NCBI RefSeq assembly: GCF_001274875.1
Contig: NZ_CP010899.1
Coordinates: 372,001-436,000 of the forward strand
Source of the DNA: Spiroplasma kunkelii CR2-3x
GTDB taxonomy: Bacteria > Bacillota_I > Bacilli_A > Mycoplasmatales > Mycoplasmataceae
DNA length: 64,000 nt
Direction of reading: 5' to 3'
Shown here: piece after piece, positions 33,102-42,628 of the stretch
How positions within the stretch are numbered: position 1 is the stretch's first letter
How the letters are laid out: each line of letters starts with the position of its first letter
Notes under the pieces: model-generated
What the model was told of the DNA's origin: nothing
Database searches by the model: none
What the model saw: the letters and a program-made list of their open reading frames with translations, nothing else
Program-made: the position numbers and the translations under genes

Positions 33102-33869
33102 ATGAAAACCATAACAATTTTAAACCAACAACAAGAATTCATTAGTGCTCTTTATTTACAACATCTACATTCTCAAAAGTGAGTAATTGGTTTACATGGG
33201 TGAACAGAAAAAAAATACTTATCGTTACGACAAGTTTATTATTTTTATCAAAAAGGTTATAATGTTTTGACATTTTATAGTGTTGCACACGGTTTAAGCG
33301 CCGGAAAATATAGTGGGATTGGTTATTTAAATGCAGAAAACTTAAATGATGTTATTGCATGGATAACAAATAATTTTACTGTCAATGAAATTGGCTTAAT
33401 TGGAAATAGTATGGGAGCGGCTTGTTTAACAAAATATTTACTAGATCATGGATACCAAAATGCTTTAATTAAATGATCAATTAGTGATTGTGGGTTTAGT
33501 AACTTATTAGTACAATTTCGGTATGTGATGCAATATTGTTATCAGAGTTGTTGATGATTAATTAGTTTTGGTTTAAGAAAGAAATTTAAACAATAACTTG
33601 GTTTTAATCTTTGCCATTATGATTTATTAAAACATACATAACGATTAAAAAATTTATCAATGTTATTTTTTCATGGTACTAATGATGATTTTGTCCCTTA
33701 TTTTATGAGTAAAGAATTTTATACTCAGAAAATTAAATCAGAACCATTAGGACAAAGTCAGTTTTTATAATTATTAAATTTAGGATATGTTGAAGAAATT
33801 TCAAAAGGTCATAAAAGTTATTTAGCAGCAATTAAAACATTTTTAATACAACAAGAAAGGAAAAAATAA
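33102..33869 (+). pseudogene. Alpha/beta hydrolase (S33/lysophospholipase type)
   Basis: The frame shows VIGLHGWTEKK (oxyanion region), GNSMGAACL with the nucleophile Ser, FHGTNDDFVP with the Asp and SKGHKSY with the His. Three in-frame TAA codons (33594, 33639 and 33768) follow the nucleophile, so the Asp and His are lost. The gene overlaps the following permease ATG by one base (TAATG). Confidence 0.88.
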
Positions 33870-33984
33870 TGAAATTACAAAAAAATGGCTTTTGACAAAT
33901 TTTATCCTTAGCCATTTCAGCCACATTGGGTTCTTCAATTTTAGTTTCGTTTGGGTAAGTTGCTTTTCAAGCACAATTTAATCC

Positions 33985-33999
33985 AATTTTAATTATTAT
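33985..33999. repeat. 15-bp target duplication, left copy (provirus A)
   Basis: AATTTTAATTATTAT, identical to 37045-37059, flanking the viral ends. Confidence 0.88.
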
Positions 34000-34012
34000 T
34001 GTAGTATACCAC

Positions 34013-34110
34013 AGTTGTAATAAAAAAAATAATAACAATGAAAACAAAGAAAATAATAAACCAGAACTATCATATACTCCACAACAACCACCAGAAAATA
34101 GTAAAAAAAA
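34013..34110 (+). pseudogene. Plectrovirus lipoprotein, internal fragment
   Basis: Right inside the viral end the plus strand reads CNKKNNNNENKENNKPELSY then TPQQPPENSKK, the post-lipobox linker of the viral lipoprotein. The signal peptide and the C-terminal domain are deleted. Confidence 0.65.
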
Positions 34111-34445
34111 GATGAACTTGGTTTATCATAAACAACTCCCGTTGAATAACTATCTTGTAAAAAATCCAAATACCATTTATCATTAAACAATAATTTTTTT
34201 GATGTTTTTAAAGTTGGATTAATAAAATAATTTGTCTCCGACCAATTTTCAAAAAAAATGCTGCGTAAAAACATTGTATTAATAAAATCAGTTTCATTAA
34301 TACCTTTATCAATACTATTCTTCTCTTGTTTAAGTGTATAATGTTCTCCATTTAACGGTCTAAACGCCGTTAAAGTAATAAATGGAATAACCAAACCTAA
34401 AAAACTTAAAATAAATATGGCAAATAAAGATAACGATTTTTTCAT
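34110..34445 (-). pseudogene. Plectrovirus ORF1, N-terminal fragment
   Basis: Starts at ATG 34445 with the signal peptide MKKSLSLFAIFILSFLGLVI, then about 90 further residues ending KPSSSFF where a deletion joins the lipoprotein remnant. The frame then runs on into antisense lipoprotein sequence. Same N-terminus as at 56378. Confidence 0.8.
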
Positions 34446-34456
34446 AAACTTAACTC

Positions 34457-34693
34457 CTAACTATACAATGTTTTTGAAACAATAAACCCAACAATATATA
34501 AACTCGATATTGTTAACATTAACGGATGACTAAACAAAACTGCCATTCTGCCAAATAATCAAATCAACCAAGTATCAGAATTATATAAATCCATAATAAT
34601 ATTTTTTGCTGATGTAAATTGATTAATAATAACAGTAATAAAACCAGTTCCAAATATAGCGATTGCCGCCACCAATAAAACTAATTTAATCAT
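34457..34693 (-). CDS. Plectrovirus 78-aa membrane protein
   Basis: A 78-residue protein with two hydrophobic segments ([20 protein letters not shown] at the start, and one near residues 48-72). Start at 34693 shares one base with the preceding stop. Nearly identical to 56130-56366 in provirus B. Size and position fit a minor coat or assembly protein of a filamentous virus. Confidence 0.75.
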
Positions 34694-35070
34694 TATTTAA
34701 CACCTCTTTTAATTTTTGCTTGTTGTCTAATATTTTGACGTTTAATTTCTCGTTTAACTTGTTGCTTATTACTATTCTGATAAACATTTTTACCAACATT
34801 AATACCTTTTCGTACAGTTGATGAATATACTTGCGAAACACCATTATTAACTGTTGAACCTAAATTATTATACTGTGTTGATGTGTCGTGAATTGCGTAA
34901 ATTGATAACTTAATAACCATAAAAAAGATTAAAAAATAAGCAATCGACGTATTTGTCATTGGTAATTTTGTATTTCAAATTACATCAAAAATAAACAAAA
35001 ATATATCAAAAACAAAACTAAAAATCTTGTCTCAATTACTATTATTATTTTCAACTAATAAATTAATCAT
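34693..35070 (-). CDS. Plectrovirus 125-aa membrane/basic protein
   Basis: The N-terminal half is hydrophobic (two membrane segments); the C-terminal 60 residues are basic with a [20 protein letters not shown] run that could bind DNA. It is intact here and at 55753-56130. Start ATG 35070 overlaps the end of the Zot-like gene by 8 bases. Confidence 0.75.
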
Positions 35071-36005
35071 CTTTACTATTTCCTTTCTCTTTTTTAGGTT
35101 TTAAATTCTTTTTCAAAATATCAATATCAAATAACTCCAATCGTTCTTTAACACTTAATTTAGTAATTTCTGACCAATAATATTCTTTTTTATTAATAAT
35201 TTCATCATTTTTTAAATCACGCACAAATTTTAATCATTGACTATCATACTTATTGGCAAATTCAAGCGGAATAATTATTTTAAAAAACCGAATTCCTAAT
35301 CCAACATTCGACTTATGTTTTACTCGTTTACCTTATGCTGTTTGTTCTACTGATTTTGTTTTTCAAATTTCATAATCGGTTATATCTTGGAAAATTCCAA
35401 TTCGCATAATAAAGAAACGATTAAAAAAATTAAATCCTTTTTTAGCAACAGGTTTTTTCAATGAAATTGGAATAATAATTCCACTTGCTAACTGGCGAAT
35501 ATTGTTTCAAATCATTCCCTCACGCTGAGCAGTAAACAACGCACGATTACCAAAATGTCTCGCTAAAACAATTCATGGTATTTTACCACTATGAACTTTT
35601 TTCTCATCGTGAGGACTAGTTCCATCAATATACAAATAACTTTCATCAAATAAAATAACACTATCATCGGGTGGAACTGGTTTTGTTCTATCGGTAAAAT
35701 CTAAATTTTTAAATGTTAAAACTTTAAATTTATCATCTTCTAACGGATAATTACTATAAATTTCATCTGTCAATAATTTCATAGTTTGCGATAAATAATT
35801 TAAAAGTAATGTTTTTCCAGTTCCTAATTTACCAATAATTACCGACAACGAATTATCTTAAATAAATTGAACTAACCGAAAAGCGTTTAACTGATAAAAA
35901 ATATTTTTTCACAATCATCACACAAAATAAACACACTGCAAAGCAAACAACAATCAAAATATTAAACCAACACAATACAAAGAAATTATCCAAAATAATA
36001 TCCTA
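35063..36005 (-). pseudogene. Plectrovirus Zot-like assembly ATPase, broken
   Basis: The frame contains the P-loop GKLGTGKT and the Walker B region VILFDESYLY. The 5' part is lost by the deletion (coding begins at LFWIISLYC near 36000). TAA at 35858-35860 replaces the TGA Trp codon seen in provirus B (QFI-W-DN), and TAA at 35333-35335 replaces a Glu codon. Zot-like ATPases drive filamentous phage extrusion. Confidence 0.85.
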
Positions 36006-36151
36006 ACTAAATATTTGTTTAATAAACAATGTTATAAATAATGTTTATATAATGTTTATTTATTGTAATAAACACTGATTATTAACAATGTTATAAATAA
36101 TGCTAATATATTGTTTATTTAATGTTTAATAAACACTGTTAATAAACATTG
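36006..36151. repeat. AT-rich repeat region of the virus (copy A)
   Basis: Multiple TGTTTATT/AATAAACA words in both orientations, also present in provirus B at 52978-53100. It may be the replication origin region; this copy lacks the 64-bp tandem repeat. Confidence 0.5.
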
Positions 36152-36250
36152 TTAAATATATAAAATAATAAAAATTGGCACACTGAAAATAACTATTAAG
36201 AACTTTAATAGTAAATATAATAAGTTCATTTTTCTATTTAATAAATTCAT
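36152..36250 (-). CDS. Plectrovirus 32-aa hydrophobic peptide
   Basis: MNLLNRKMNLLYLLLKFLIV then a short hydrophobic tail. It is conserved in provirus B (52879-52977), which supports that it is coding. A single membrane helix. Confidence 0.6.
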   Translation of the reverse strand: MNLLNRKMNLLYLLLKFLIVIFSVPIFIILYI

Positions 36251-36316
36251 TTTTTACATCAAATCACATATAAAAACTAGTGTGCCACAGTTAAAATATA
36301 TGATAAATAATAAATA

Positions 36317-36564
36317 CTAAACTCCTTTAACCATAATACGGAAAAAATTTAATATTTTTATAATACAAAATATAGCAAACGGAATTAAAATAATTCACGC
36401 ATCGCCTAAAAAACCATTATCTCAGTTAAAATATTTGTTATACCTTCTTTAACTTTTCATAATGCACTAGTTAAACCAGTTCAAATACCCGTCATACCCT
36501 CAGTCATAGTTTTAGGTGTATTTGCTAAAAAATTAACTGCTGTTGTTAAATACATACCTAACAT
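36317..36564 (-). pseudogene. Plectrovirus major coat protein, frameshifted
   Basis: Starts MLGMYLTTAVNFLANTPKTM as in provirus B but one base is missing after EIMVF (near 36411), leading to TAG. The intact copy is at 52564-52812. Confidence 0.8.
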
Positions 36565-36589
36565 TATTTTTTATCCTCCTTTCTTTCAA

Positions 36590-36712
36590 TTATTTTTTAT
36601 CTTTTTTCTTTCCTAGAATTTGTTTAATTTTTTGATAAATTGATAAACAAATTCAAGCAAAAATCTCCAATAAAATAATAATACTAAATATTGTTGTTAA
36701 TCAAGTTGGCAC
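36590..36712 (-). CDS. Plectrovirus 40-aa single-helix protein
   Basis: A membrane helix (MPTWLTTIFSIIILLEIFAW) followed by a Lys-rich tail. The start is GTG at 36712 with a ggagtt-like SD; provirus B has ATG at the same place (52415). Confidence 0.65.
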
Positions 36713-36800
36713 AATATAACTCCCTTTTAAAAAATTAAAAAATTGAAATTTGCAAACTCGATCCGCTCGTTGTCGCTTCGCTCCATTAAAAAACATTATT

Positions 36801-36842
36801 GAATAAATTATCCGCTAATAAATTACGCGGAATAATTTATTC
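36801..36842. repeat. Viral hairpin (copy A)
   Basis: Imperfect inverted repeat centred on taataaattac with GCGG/CCGC arms, the same structure as 52285-52327 in provirus B with one base lost in one arm. Confidence 0.7.
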
Positions 36843-36844
36843 TT

Positions 36845-36955
36845 TTACTTTTTAATTTCAATATCTTTTGCAATCTTATTAACAGTATTAATAACATTAT
36901 CTTTACCATACTTTTTCACTAGCGACCGCAAAATAAAATATTGTTTTATTTGCAT
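36845..36955 (-). CDS. Plectrovirus 36-aa ORF
   Basis: MQIKQYFILRSLVKKYGKDN... a basic peptide with an aaggagtt SD, next to the viral end. It is conserved at 52171-52281 and, truncated, at 44404. Possibly a small regulatory or DNA-binding peptide. Confidence 0.7.
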   Translation of the reverse strand: MQIKQYFILRSLVKKYGKDNVINTVNKIAKDIEIKK

Positions 36956-37044
36956 AATTTCAACTCCTTAATTAAAAATATTAAAAAAAATTTACTTTCC
37001 AAAACTGTAAAAACCAAAAATACAAAATGTGTGTAATTTCTACA

Positions 37045-37059
37045 AATTTTAATTATTAT
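37045..37059. repeat. 15-bp target duplication, right copy (provirus A)
   Basis: Identical to 33985-33999. Deleting the provirus and one copy restores the permease frame across the site. Confidence 0.88.
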
Positions 37060-38232
37060 TGTATGAATTTTAGGGGGCTTATTAGTTTTACCAGAAATGT
37101 TATTATTATCCGAGGGTGCAACATTGTATTCTAAAAATTGGAAAAGTTATTATTGAATTAAACGAGCAAAATGGAATGCTTGTTCATTTTGATTTGGATG
37201 AATTATGGTGTTATTTGTTAGTGCTACAGCAGTTGCAACTGCTTGTTTAGCTTTTGGGAATATTGTTGTGACATTATTAAAATTATAAAATCAATTATAT
37301 GGTAAAATGTTTGGGATTTTGATTTTATTTGGTTTAGTTTTAATGCAACTATTGATTAAAAAGAGTAGTGGGTATTCACAAATTATTTTTGCCTTACTAA
37401 AGGGTTTACCGATTGTATTAGTATTAATTATTGTAATGGTATATGGTAATACAAGTATGGAAGCAATTACCTATGTTAGTGGAGAAGTTATTAATCCTCG
37501 TAAAAATATTCCCCCGGCAATGATTATTGCTACAATTATGATTGTAATTCTTTATATTATTTTAGCAATTGGTTTACTAACAATTAATAAACCTCAGGCA
37601 TGAATCGGGCCGAATGGATTTAATAATGTTTGATATTATGCTATTATAAATAATCCAGCAATTCCACCAGTTTTGAATTATTTGTTTTCGATTTTATCAA
37701 TTTTTATTTTTGTTGGTTCATTAAATTCAATTTTTAGTCTATCATTTGTGGTTGATTTTTAAAATGAGTGAAGAAAAAGATTTTTTTGCTTTTTTTCAAA
37801 AAACAACAAAACTAACTAATATGCCATACTTAGCAATGCTATTTTTAGTTATATTAGCAGTTATTTATATTTTATAAACATCATTATTTAATGTTACAAA
37901 TTATTTTATTTTAGCAGTTAGTGTTTTAAAATTTATTACAATGCTTAGTTTAATTTATTTAAATGCTTAGTTTAATTTATTTACGGATTAATGATTCAAA
38001 GTATGAGCCATTATATCAAAAACCACTTTTTATTATCTTAGTTATTTTAGCATTAAGTTCTTGTTTGATTACTTTTATTGGTTCAATCTTAGCAATGTAT
38101 TATTATGCACAAAATACCCATAATATGTGAGAGTTATGAAATTATTTACTTGTATTAGGTGGAATGTTAAGTGATTATCCATTTTATTATGTTAAAAAAT
38201 GATGTGCTCAGAAATTAAAACCTAAAAAGTAA

Positions 38233-38410
38233 AAAGACAATATTAATAGAAAAGAAAAAGGAGAATATTTTACAAAATAATCTTTTAAAAAAAATTTAAT
38301 GATATAATATTGTTGTTCATATGACAATATAATAAATCTTCCTTTTTTCTTTTTAAAATTTAAAGTATGATTTTAAATATTCATTTGAATAAGAAAGGAG
38401 GGCAGCAAGA
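38233..38410. promoter_or_regulatory. Promoter region of the OB-fold gene
   Basis: GATATAAT near 38301 gives a -10 box. It is followed by an inverted repeat atattgt/acaatat (about 38305-38328). A strong aaaggagg SD lies just before ATG 38411. Confidence 0.5.
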
Positions 38411-38737
38411 ATGTATAATAATAATAAACCACAACACAGATTTAATAAAAAAAATGAACAATTTATTAACGATGAAAAGTTTTTATTAGCATCAAAACAA
38501 CCGCAATTAAAAACAGTTACTAGTAAAGATGGACAAATAAGAGATTTATGTGAATTTTGAGTTTTACATAATGGTGAAGAAGTGCAATGTGTAGTATGAA
38601 ATGATTTAGCACAAAAATTAAATGCTGAATTTAATCTTGAAAGCTTTACAGCAATTACTATTACTTATAAAAAAAATTTTAATGATTTTACTGGTAAAAC
38701 TCGTTATAGTGTTCGTGATTTTGCTTTTACTAATTAA
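38411..38737 (+). CDS. Small OB-fold-like protein
   Basis: A 108-residue protein. After a polar N-terminus it has VTSKDGQIRDLCEFWVLHNG, EEVQCVVWNDLAQKL, and a last strand TRYSVRDFAF, the pattern of single-strand nucleic-acid-binding OB folds (SSB/PriB or RecJ-OB like). It is monocistronic between its own promoter and a strong terminator. The assignment rests on pattern only. Confidence 0.6.
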
Positions 38738-38766
38738 TTCATTCTTTGATTTTAAAGTAAAACAAT

Positions 38767-38796
38767 AAAAACCCCTTGAAAAGGGTTTTTTCTTTG
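38767..38796 (+). terminator. Terminator
   Basis: Stem aaaacccctt/aaggggtttt with a 4-base loop and T tail. Confidence 0.85.
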
Positions 38797-38920
38797 TAGT
38801 TATTAATAAAAGTCTAGTATTAAAGGAATTTAAATTGTGTTCTATTTTGTTAATAAGATTTTTTTAGGGAAAAAATGTTATAATAACATTAATTGAAAGC
38901 AAAAGGATCATATAAAATTT

Positions 38921-39616
38921 ATGGAGAAAAAATATTTAATTAAAATATTAGCAAAAAAGGATGCAACTTTAAATTATAAAACAGCAATGACTTTAACCCA
39001 AAAGGTTTTAGCAGAAAAAACTGGGACTGTTGATGCTAAAATTATTTTATGTTTTAAATGATATCGCCCATCGCAAGAAGTTTTTGAAAGTATTTATTCA
39101 ACTGCTGTATGAGGAACAAAGATTGCTTTTGAACGTTATCAAGATTTAATTCCTAATATTGCTTTAAAAGATGTTGTTTCTTTCAAAGCTTTATATAAAG
39201 GGATTATGAATGTTTTTGTTAAAATTGATGATGAAATCCAAGCTTATGGGGAAAATATAATTGCTATTACTGATTATGCTAATTTATTATTAACCATTAT
39301 TTTGGAAATAACTAAAACCAATTTTATCCGAATAATTTTTCATGATGAACATCTTGATAATCCTAATATTAATCCTTTTTTAAGTTATATTTTAGGAGGG
39401 GCAGCATTAGGAATTGCCCGTTGGTTTGGTTATAGAATTCTTCATCAAGATGACGGACATGAATTAATTCAAAAATTATATATAATGAATATTAATAAAA
39501 TTAAGGGATTTGACCATGATAATATTAATGACATTTTATTTTCAATTGAAGATTTATTAAATTATATTGAAAAAAACTCTTATTTTATTGAAGAGTTTAG
39601 CGCAGCAGATCAATAG
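38921..39616 (+). CDS. Unassigned 231-residue cytosolic protein
   Basis: MEKKYLIKILAKKDATLNYK... largely alpha-helical with no membrane segment, and a GGAALGIARWFGYRIL stretch at about residues 155-170. The helical pattern with a small N-terminal region could be a TetR-like regulator, but no clear HTH is seen. A TATAAT box near 38878 precedes it. The MBL gene starts 26 bases downstream, so the pair may be co-transcribed. Confidence 0.65.
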
Positions 39617-39642
39617 AATTATTTCATAAAGGAGAAAAACTT

Positions 39643-40296
39643 ATGGCAAAAATGAAAAACTTTGTAGATGCAACATATGATAACCAAAATGTTTATTTAA
39701 TTATTAATAATCAAAATGAGGCAATTATGATTGATGCATCAAATGCAACAAGAAGAGCAATTGAATATATTAAACAAAAAAAATTAACCTTAAAAGCATT
39801 ATTTATTACACATGGGCATATTGATCATTATGATGGCCTTGATAATGTTTTAAAAGAATATCCAGATTTAAAAATTTATATTCAAAAAATTGATTTACGA
39901 TTATTGTCGCAACATAAGGTTGACGATGAGACAGGTGCAATTTTAGGTCTAGGAATTAATTATCCATTAACAAATATTGTTGCTTTAAGTGGTGATACTG
40001 TTGTTGAAGAAATTGGTTATCACATTGAAGTTTTTCATATTCCTGGTCATACCGTAGGAACTCAAATGTTAAGAATTAAAGCGCTAAATTTAGTGACAAC
40101 TGGTGCTAGTTTAATGCCTGATAAAACAAGTCCTGGTTATACAGGAGCTATGTGTAATGATAATTACTTTATTACTGAATTACGTCGCATTACTAATTTA
40201 GATGCAAAATGACATGTGTTACCTGGGCATAATAAACCATTTCGAATGGCTCATGCTCTTGCTGAAAAAGTAATTACAGTAGAAGAAAATGAATAA
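39643..40296 (+). CDS. Metallo-beta-lactamase-fold hydrolase (GloB-like)
   Basis: A 217-residue hydrolase. THGHIDHYDG (residues 56-65) gives the metal-binding HxHxDH, and IPGHTVGT and LPGHNKPF give two further His. The usual Asp that bridges the metals in a TGD motif is replaced: the sequence reads TTGASLMP (about residue 165). Related proteins are hydroxyacylglutathione hydrolases or RNA/thioester hydrolases; the substrate is not known. A huge terminator follows. Confidence 0.82.
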
Positions 40297-40299
40297 ATT

Positions 40300-40352
40300 T
40301 CTAAAAGGGGAAAAGAAAAAGTAGAATCATTCTACTTTTTCTTTTCCCCTTT
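40300..40352. terminator. Bidirectional terminator
   Basis: A perfect long stem (aaaggggaaaagaaaaagta/tactttttcttttcccctt) between two convergent genes. Confidence 0.92.
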
Positions 40353-40365
40353 ATTTAAGAAAACA

Positions 40366-41196
40366 TTATTCTTGTGAGTAATGCATTACATAAGTGTTAA
40401 AATATAAATCTTGTGGCTCAAAACCTAGTTTTTGATACCAAGCAACTTGGTTATCTGGTACCACAATACCAACAGTTTGGAAATTTGCTTTTTTTGCTTG
40501 GTGTAATAAATGCATTAACATTTTCTTTTTATTTTCAGAATTATCATTATTGTCAGTAATTCTAATTACAGCGATTGTTGCCTCAAAAAAGAGAATCCCA
40601 GTTGTCATTGATGTTTCATCTTTAGTTAAGGTTACAGCATAGCAAAGATTGTTAACTTGATCTAATGTAGGATTAGGTTGTGAAGTTGGTAAATCTTTTA
40701 ATGGTAAATCAGCATCACTAATAATTTTAAGGTTTGTTGTAGTTATTAATTTGGGTTTTTTTTCTTCGTAAAACATTGCTAGATCAGTTATCGGATTAAA
40801 TTTTTCGTTTTTTAATAATTCATTTTTTGCGGTAAAAGTTTTTAAATCAATCATGATTCCAATTCCAGTTTGCAAATATGTTAAACCATTTTTTTCAAAA
40901 AATGAACGTTCTGCTTGGTTATTATCAACTGTAATTGTACACCAAATAAATGGTGTTTTTTCTGAATAATATTCATCAATAATTTCACCAGCTTTTGCAA
41001 ATTGTTCTGATGTTGCTAGATGCGAACTAATAACACCATTAATACTATTTTTTAATTGACGAGTATCAATTTGATAAAATAAATTGTTACTATCAAGTTT
41101 ATTTTGTTGTTGTTCATTATCATGCTTTGGATCAACAGTATAATTAATATAATTTACAACCAACTGGTTTATTTTTTCATTATTAAAATTAAACAT
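40366..41196 (-). CDS. GNAT-family N-acetyltransferase, two-part
   Basis: A 276-residue protein. The C-terminal domain has the GNAT pattern: AVTLTKDETSMTTGILFFEA, then LMHLLHQAKKANFQTVGIVV and VAWYQKLGFEPQ. A similar RSFFEKNGLTYLQTG in the N-terminal half suggests a second, degenerate GNAT domain. Acyl acceptor unknown. Single gene with its own promoter region before 41196. Confidence 0.78.
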   Translation of the reverse strand: MFNFNNEKINQLVVNYINYTVDPKHDNEQQQNKLDSNNLFYQIDTRQLKNSINGVISSHLATSEQFAKAGEIIDEYYSEKTPFIWCTITVDNNQAERSFFEKNGLTYLQTGIGIMIDLKTFTAKNELLKNEKFNPITDLAMFYEEKKPKLITTTNLKIISDADLPLKDLPTSQPNPTLDQVNNLCYAVTLTKDETSMTTGILFFEATIAVIRITDNNDNSENKKKMLMHLLHQAKKANFQTVGIVVPDNQVAWYQKLGFEPQDLYFNTYVMHYSQE

Positions 41197-41387
41197 TTTG
41201 AATCCCCCTTTTATTAGTTATAATTTTATCACTTTTTGGTGTTAGAAGAAAAAAATTTAAAAAATAGATTTAAATTTAGTAAAATAGTAAGGAAATTATG
41301 AAAAATAAAATAATAATGCCTACTTGTCTTTACATAAAAAATGACTAAAATATATATTATATGATTTGATGTTAAAGGAGTTATACA

Positions 41388-42605
41388 ATGTTCAAGTGAA
41401 ATCCTCGCGTTCATTTTTATTTACGTTTGGGAGCTTTAATTATTTTAAGTTTATTTTTATTGCTTGATTTAATCATGGCAATTTATTATCCACAACCAAA
41501 ATTTGCACACTTAGGTTATAGTGAAAGAATTTCTAATTATTATTCTTTTTTTACAACGCAAACAAATTATATTGTTGCTCTATATTTTTTCTTATATTTG
41601 TTTGAATCAAAATTTAAAAATACAAAACCACACTATGTGATTCAATTAGCAGTTACAACGTACATTACAATTACAATGTTAGTTTTTTGAGTTGGTATTG
41701 TTGGTCAAAAAAATCAAGCAGCACAATATCGTCCTTATCACTGAGTGGCAACAGTAATTTTACATTTAGTGATGCCAGTTATAATGATTACAAGTTATGT
41801 TTTAACAGCTGGTGATCATTATTATCATTATGAAGAACATCACAAAAAGTATTTATGATTAATTATGTTATATATGGTAGCATATTTAATAATTATTTTA
41901 ATACGAGGAACTTATCGACATTTAGATGGCAAAGACCCTAGAATTCTTTTTCCATACTTTTTCTTAAATTATTTTAAACTTGGTGGTGATTTTATGGTTG
42001 CTACAGCATTAGTAGTAATTTGTGTTGTTTCAGTTTCATTACAATATTTTTATATTTTCATTAATAATTTATTGTACTTCCGTTATTATCGAAACAAAAA
42101 TGTTAAAATTGTTTCAATTCAATATGTGATGAAAACTAATAAGTTTACCATCATTGGTTTTATTATAGGAATTATTGTTTTAGTCTTTAATATTATCATT
42201 GATATTATTGTTCTTGATAGGGCAATTATTTATGATAATTTTTTTCCTCAGCAAAGTTCTAATATTGAATCCATGATAAGATATGATTTTATTGAGTATT
42301 ATAACATTGATAGTCGGGTTTTAATTGCCTTTATTTGTATTGCAATTTTTGCATTAATTGGTTTTATTTTTTGCTTTATTTTTGCTTTAAAAGGTAAAAT
42401 TGGAGCACGACTAGCTGGTGCTTTATTAATGATTACTTTAATGTTCTTTACTTGAATTTGAATTATTGGTCCGGTCTTTTGTTTGACTGTTGGCTTAATT
42501 TTATTTAATGGTCGTGAAAAAATAACAGAAATTACACTAGTTGAAGCTCATAACCTTCGTTGACTAAAAAAAGCAGCTAAGGCACAAAAGAAAGTTAAGA
42601 AATAA
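41388..42605 (+). CDS. Pr6Pr-like polytopic membrane protein
   Basis: A 405-residue membrane protein with about ten hydrophobic segments and a FFTTQTNYIVALYFF motif typical of the Pr6Pr/FAR-17a-like family (a family of unknown function). His-rich loop GDHYYHYEEHHKK near residue 145. An aaaggag SD precedes ATG 41388. Six TGA Trp codons. A truncated paralogue lies at 9367-9845. Confidence 0.75.
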
Positions 42606-42628
42606 GTTAAATTAAGCAACATTATAAT

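Larger units (their letters stand above)
34000..37044 (-). mobile_element. Defective plectrovirus insertion A (3,045 bp)
   Basis: It is bounded by TGTAGTATACCACA at 34000 and the imperfect inverted copy ending TTTCTACA at 37044, and by an exact 15-bp direct repeat in the permease gene. Its genes run on the minus strand: 36-aa ORF, 40-aa ORF, coat protein (frameshifted), 32-aa ORF, Zot-like ATPase (stops), 125-aa and 78-aa ORFs, and the ORF1 start. Compared with provirus B it lacks the 53.27-54.8 kb gene block, most of ORF1 and the transposase, so it cannot move by itself. Confidence 0.88.
33869..38232 (+). pseudogene. Amino acid permease (APC family) split by a plectrovirus
   Basis: The 5' part (33869-33999) reads MKLQKNGFWQILSLAISATL with a TAA at 33956. 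It is cut by the provirus at 34000-37044. The 3' part resumes at 37060 in frame (WILGGLLVLPEMLLL...) with the permease signature EAITYVSGEVINPRKNIPPA. Further TAA codons (about 37287, 37760, 37876) and a 22-base direct duplication (about 37937-37982) disrupt it. The ancestor was a polytopic amino acid-polyamine-organocation transporter. The gene had probably begun to decay independently of the insertion, but the order of events is not known. Confidence 0.85.

Noticed and set aside
33985-34003. 19-bp direct repeat instead of 15 bp at provirus A
   Set aside because: The extra TGTA is shared by chance between the host sequence and the viral end TGTAG; provirus B fixes the duplication at 15.
36770-36800. 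GC-rich block gagcgaagcgacaacgagcg as a tRNA or rRNA piece
   Set aside because: No tRNA cloverleaf can be drawn and the block is conserved in both viral copies, so it is viral.
38921-39616. Firm TetR-family call
   Set aside because: No clear N-terminal helix-turn-helix is visible; left as unassigned.
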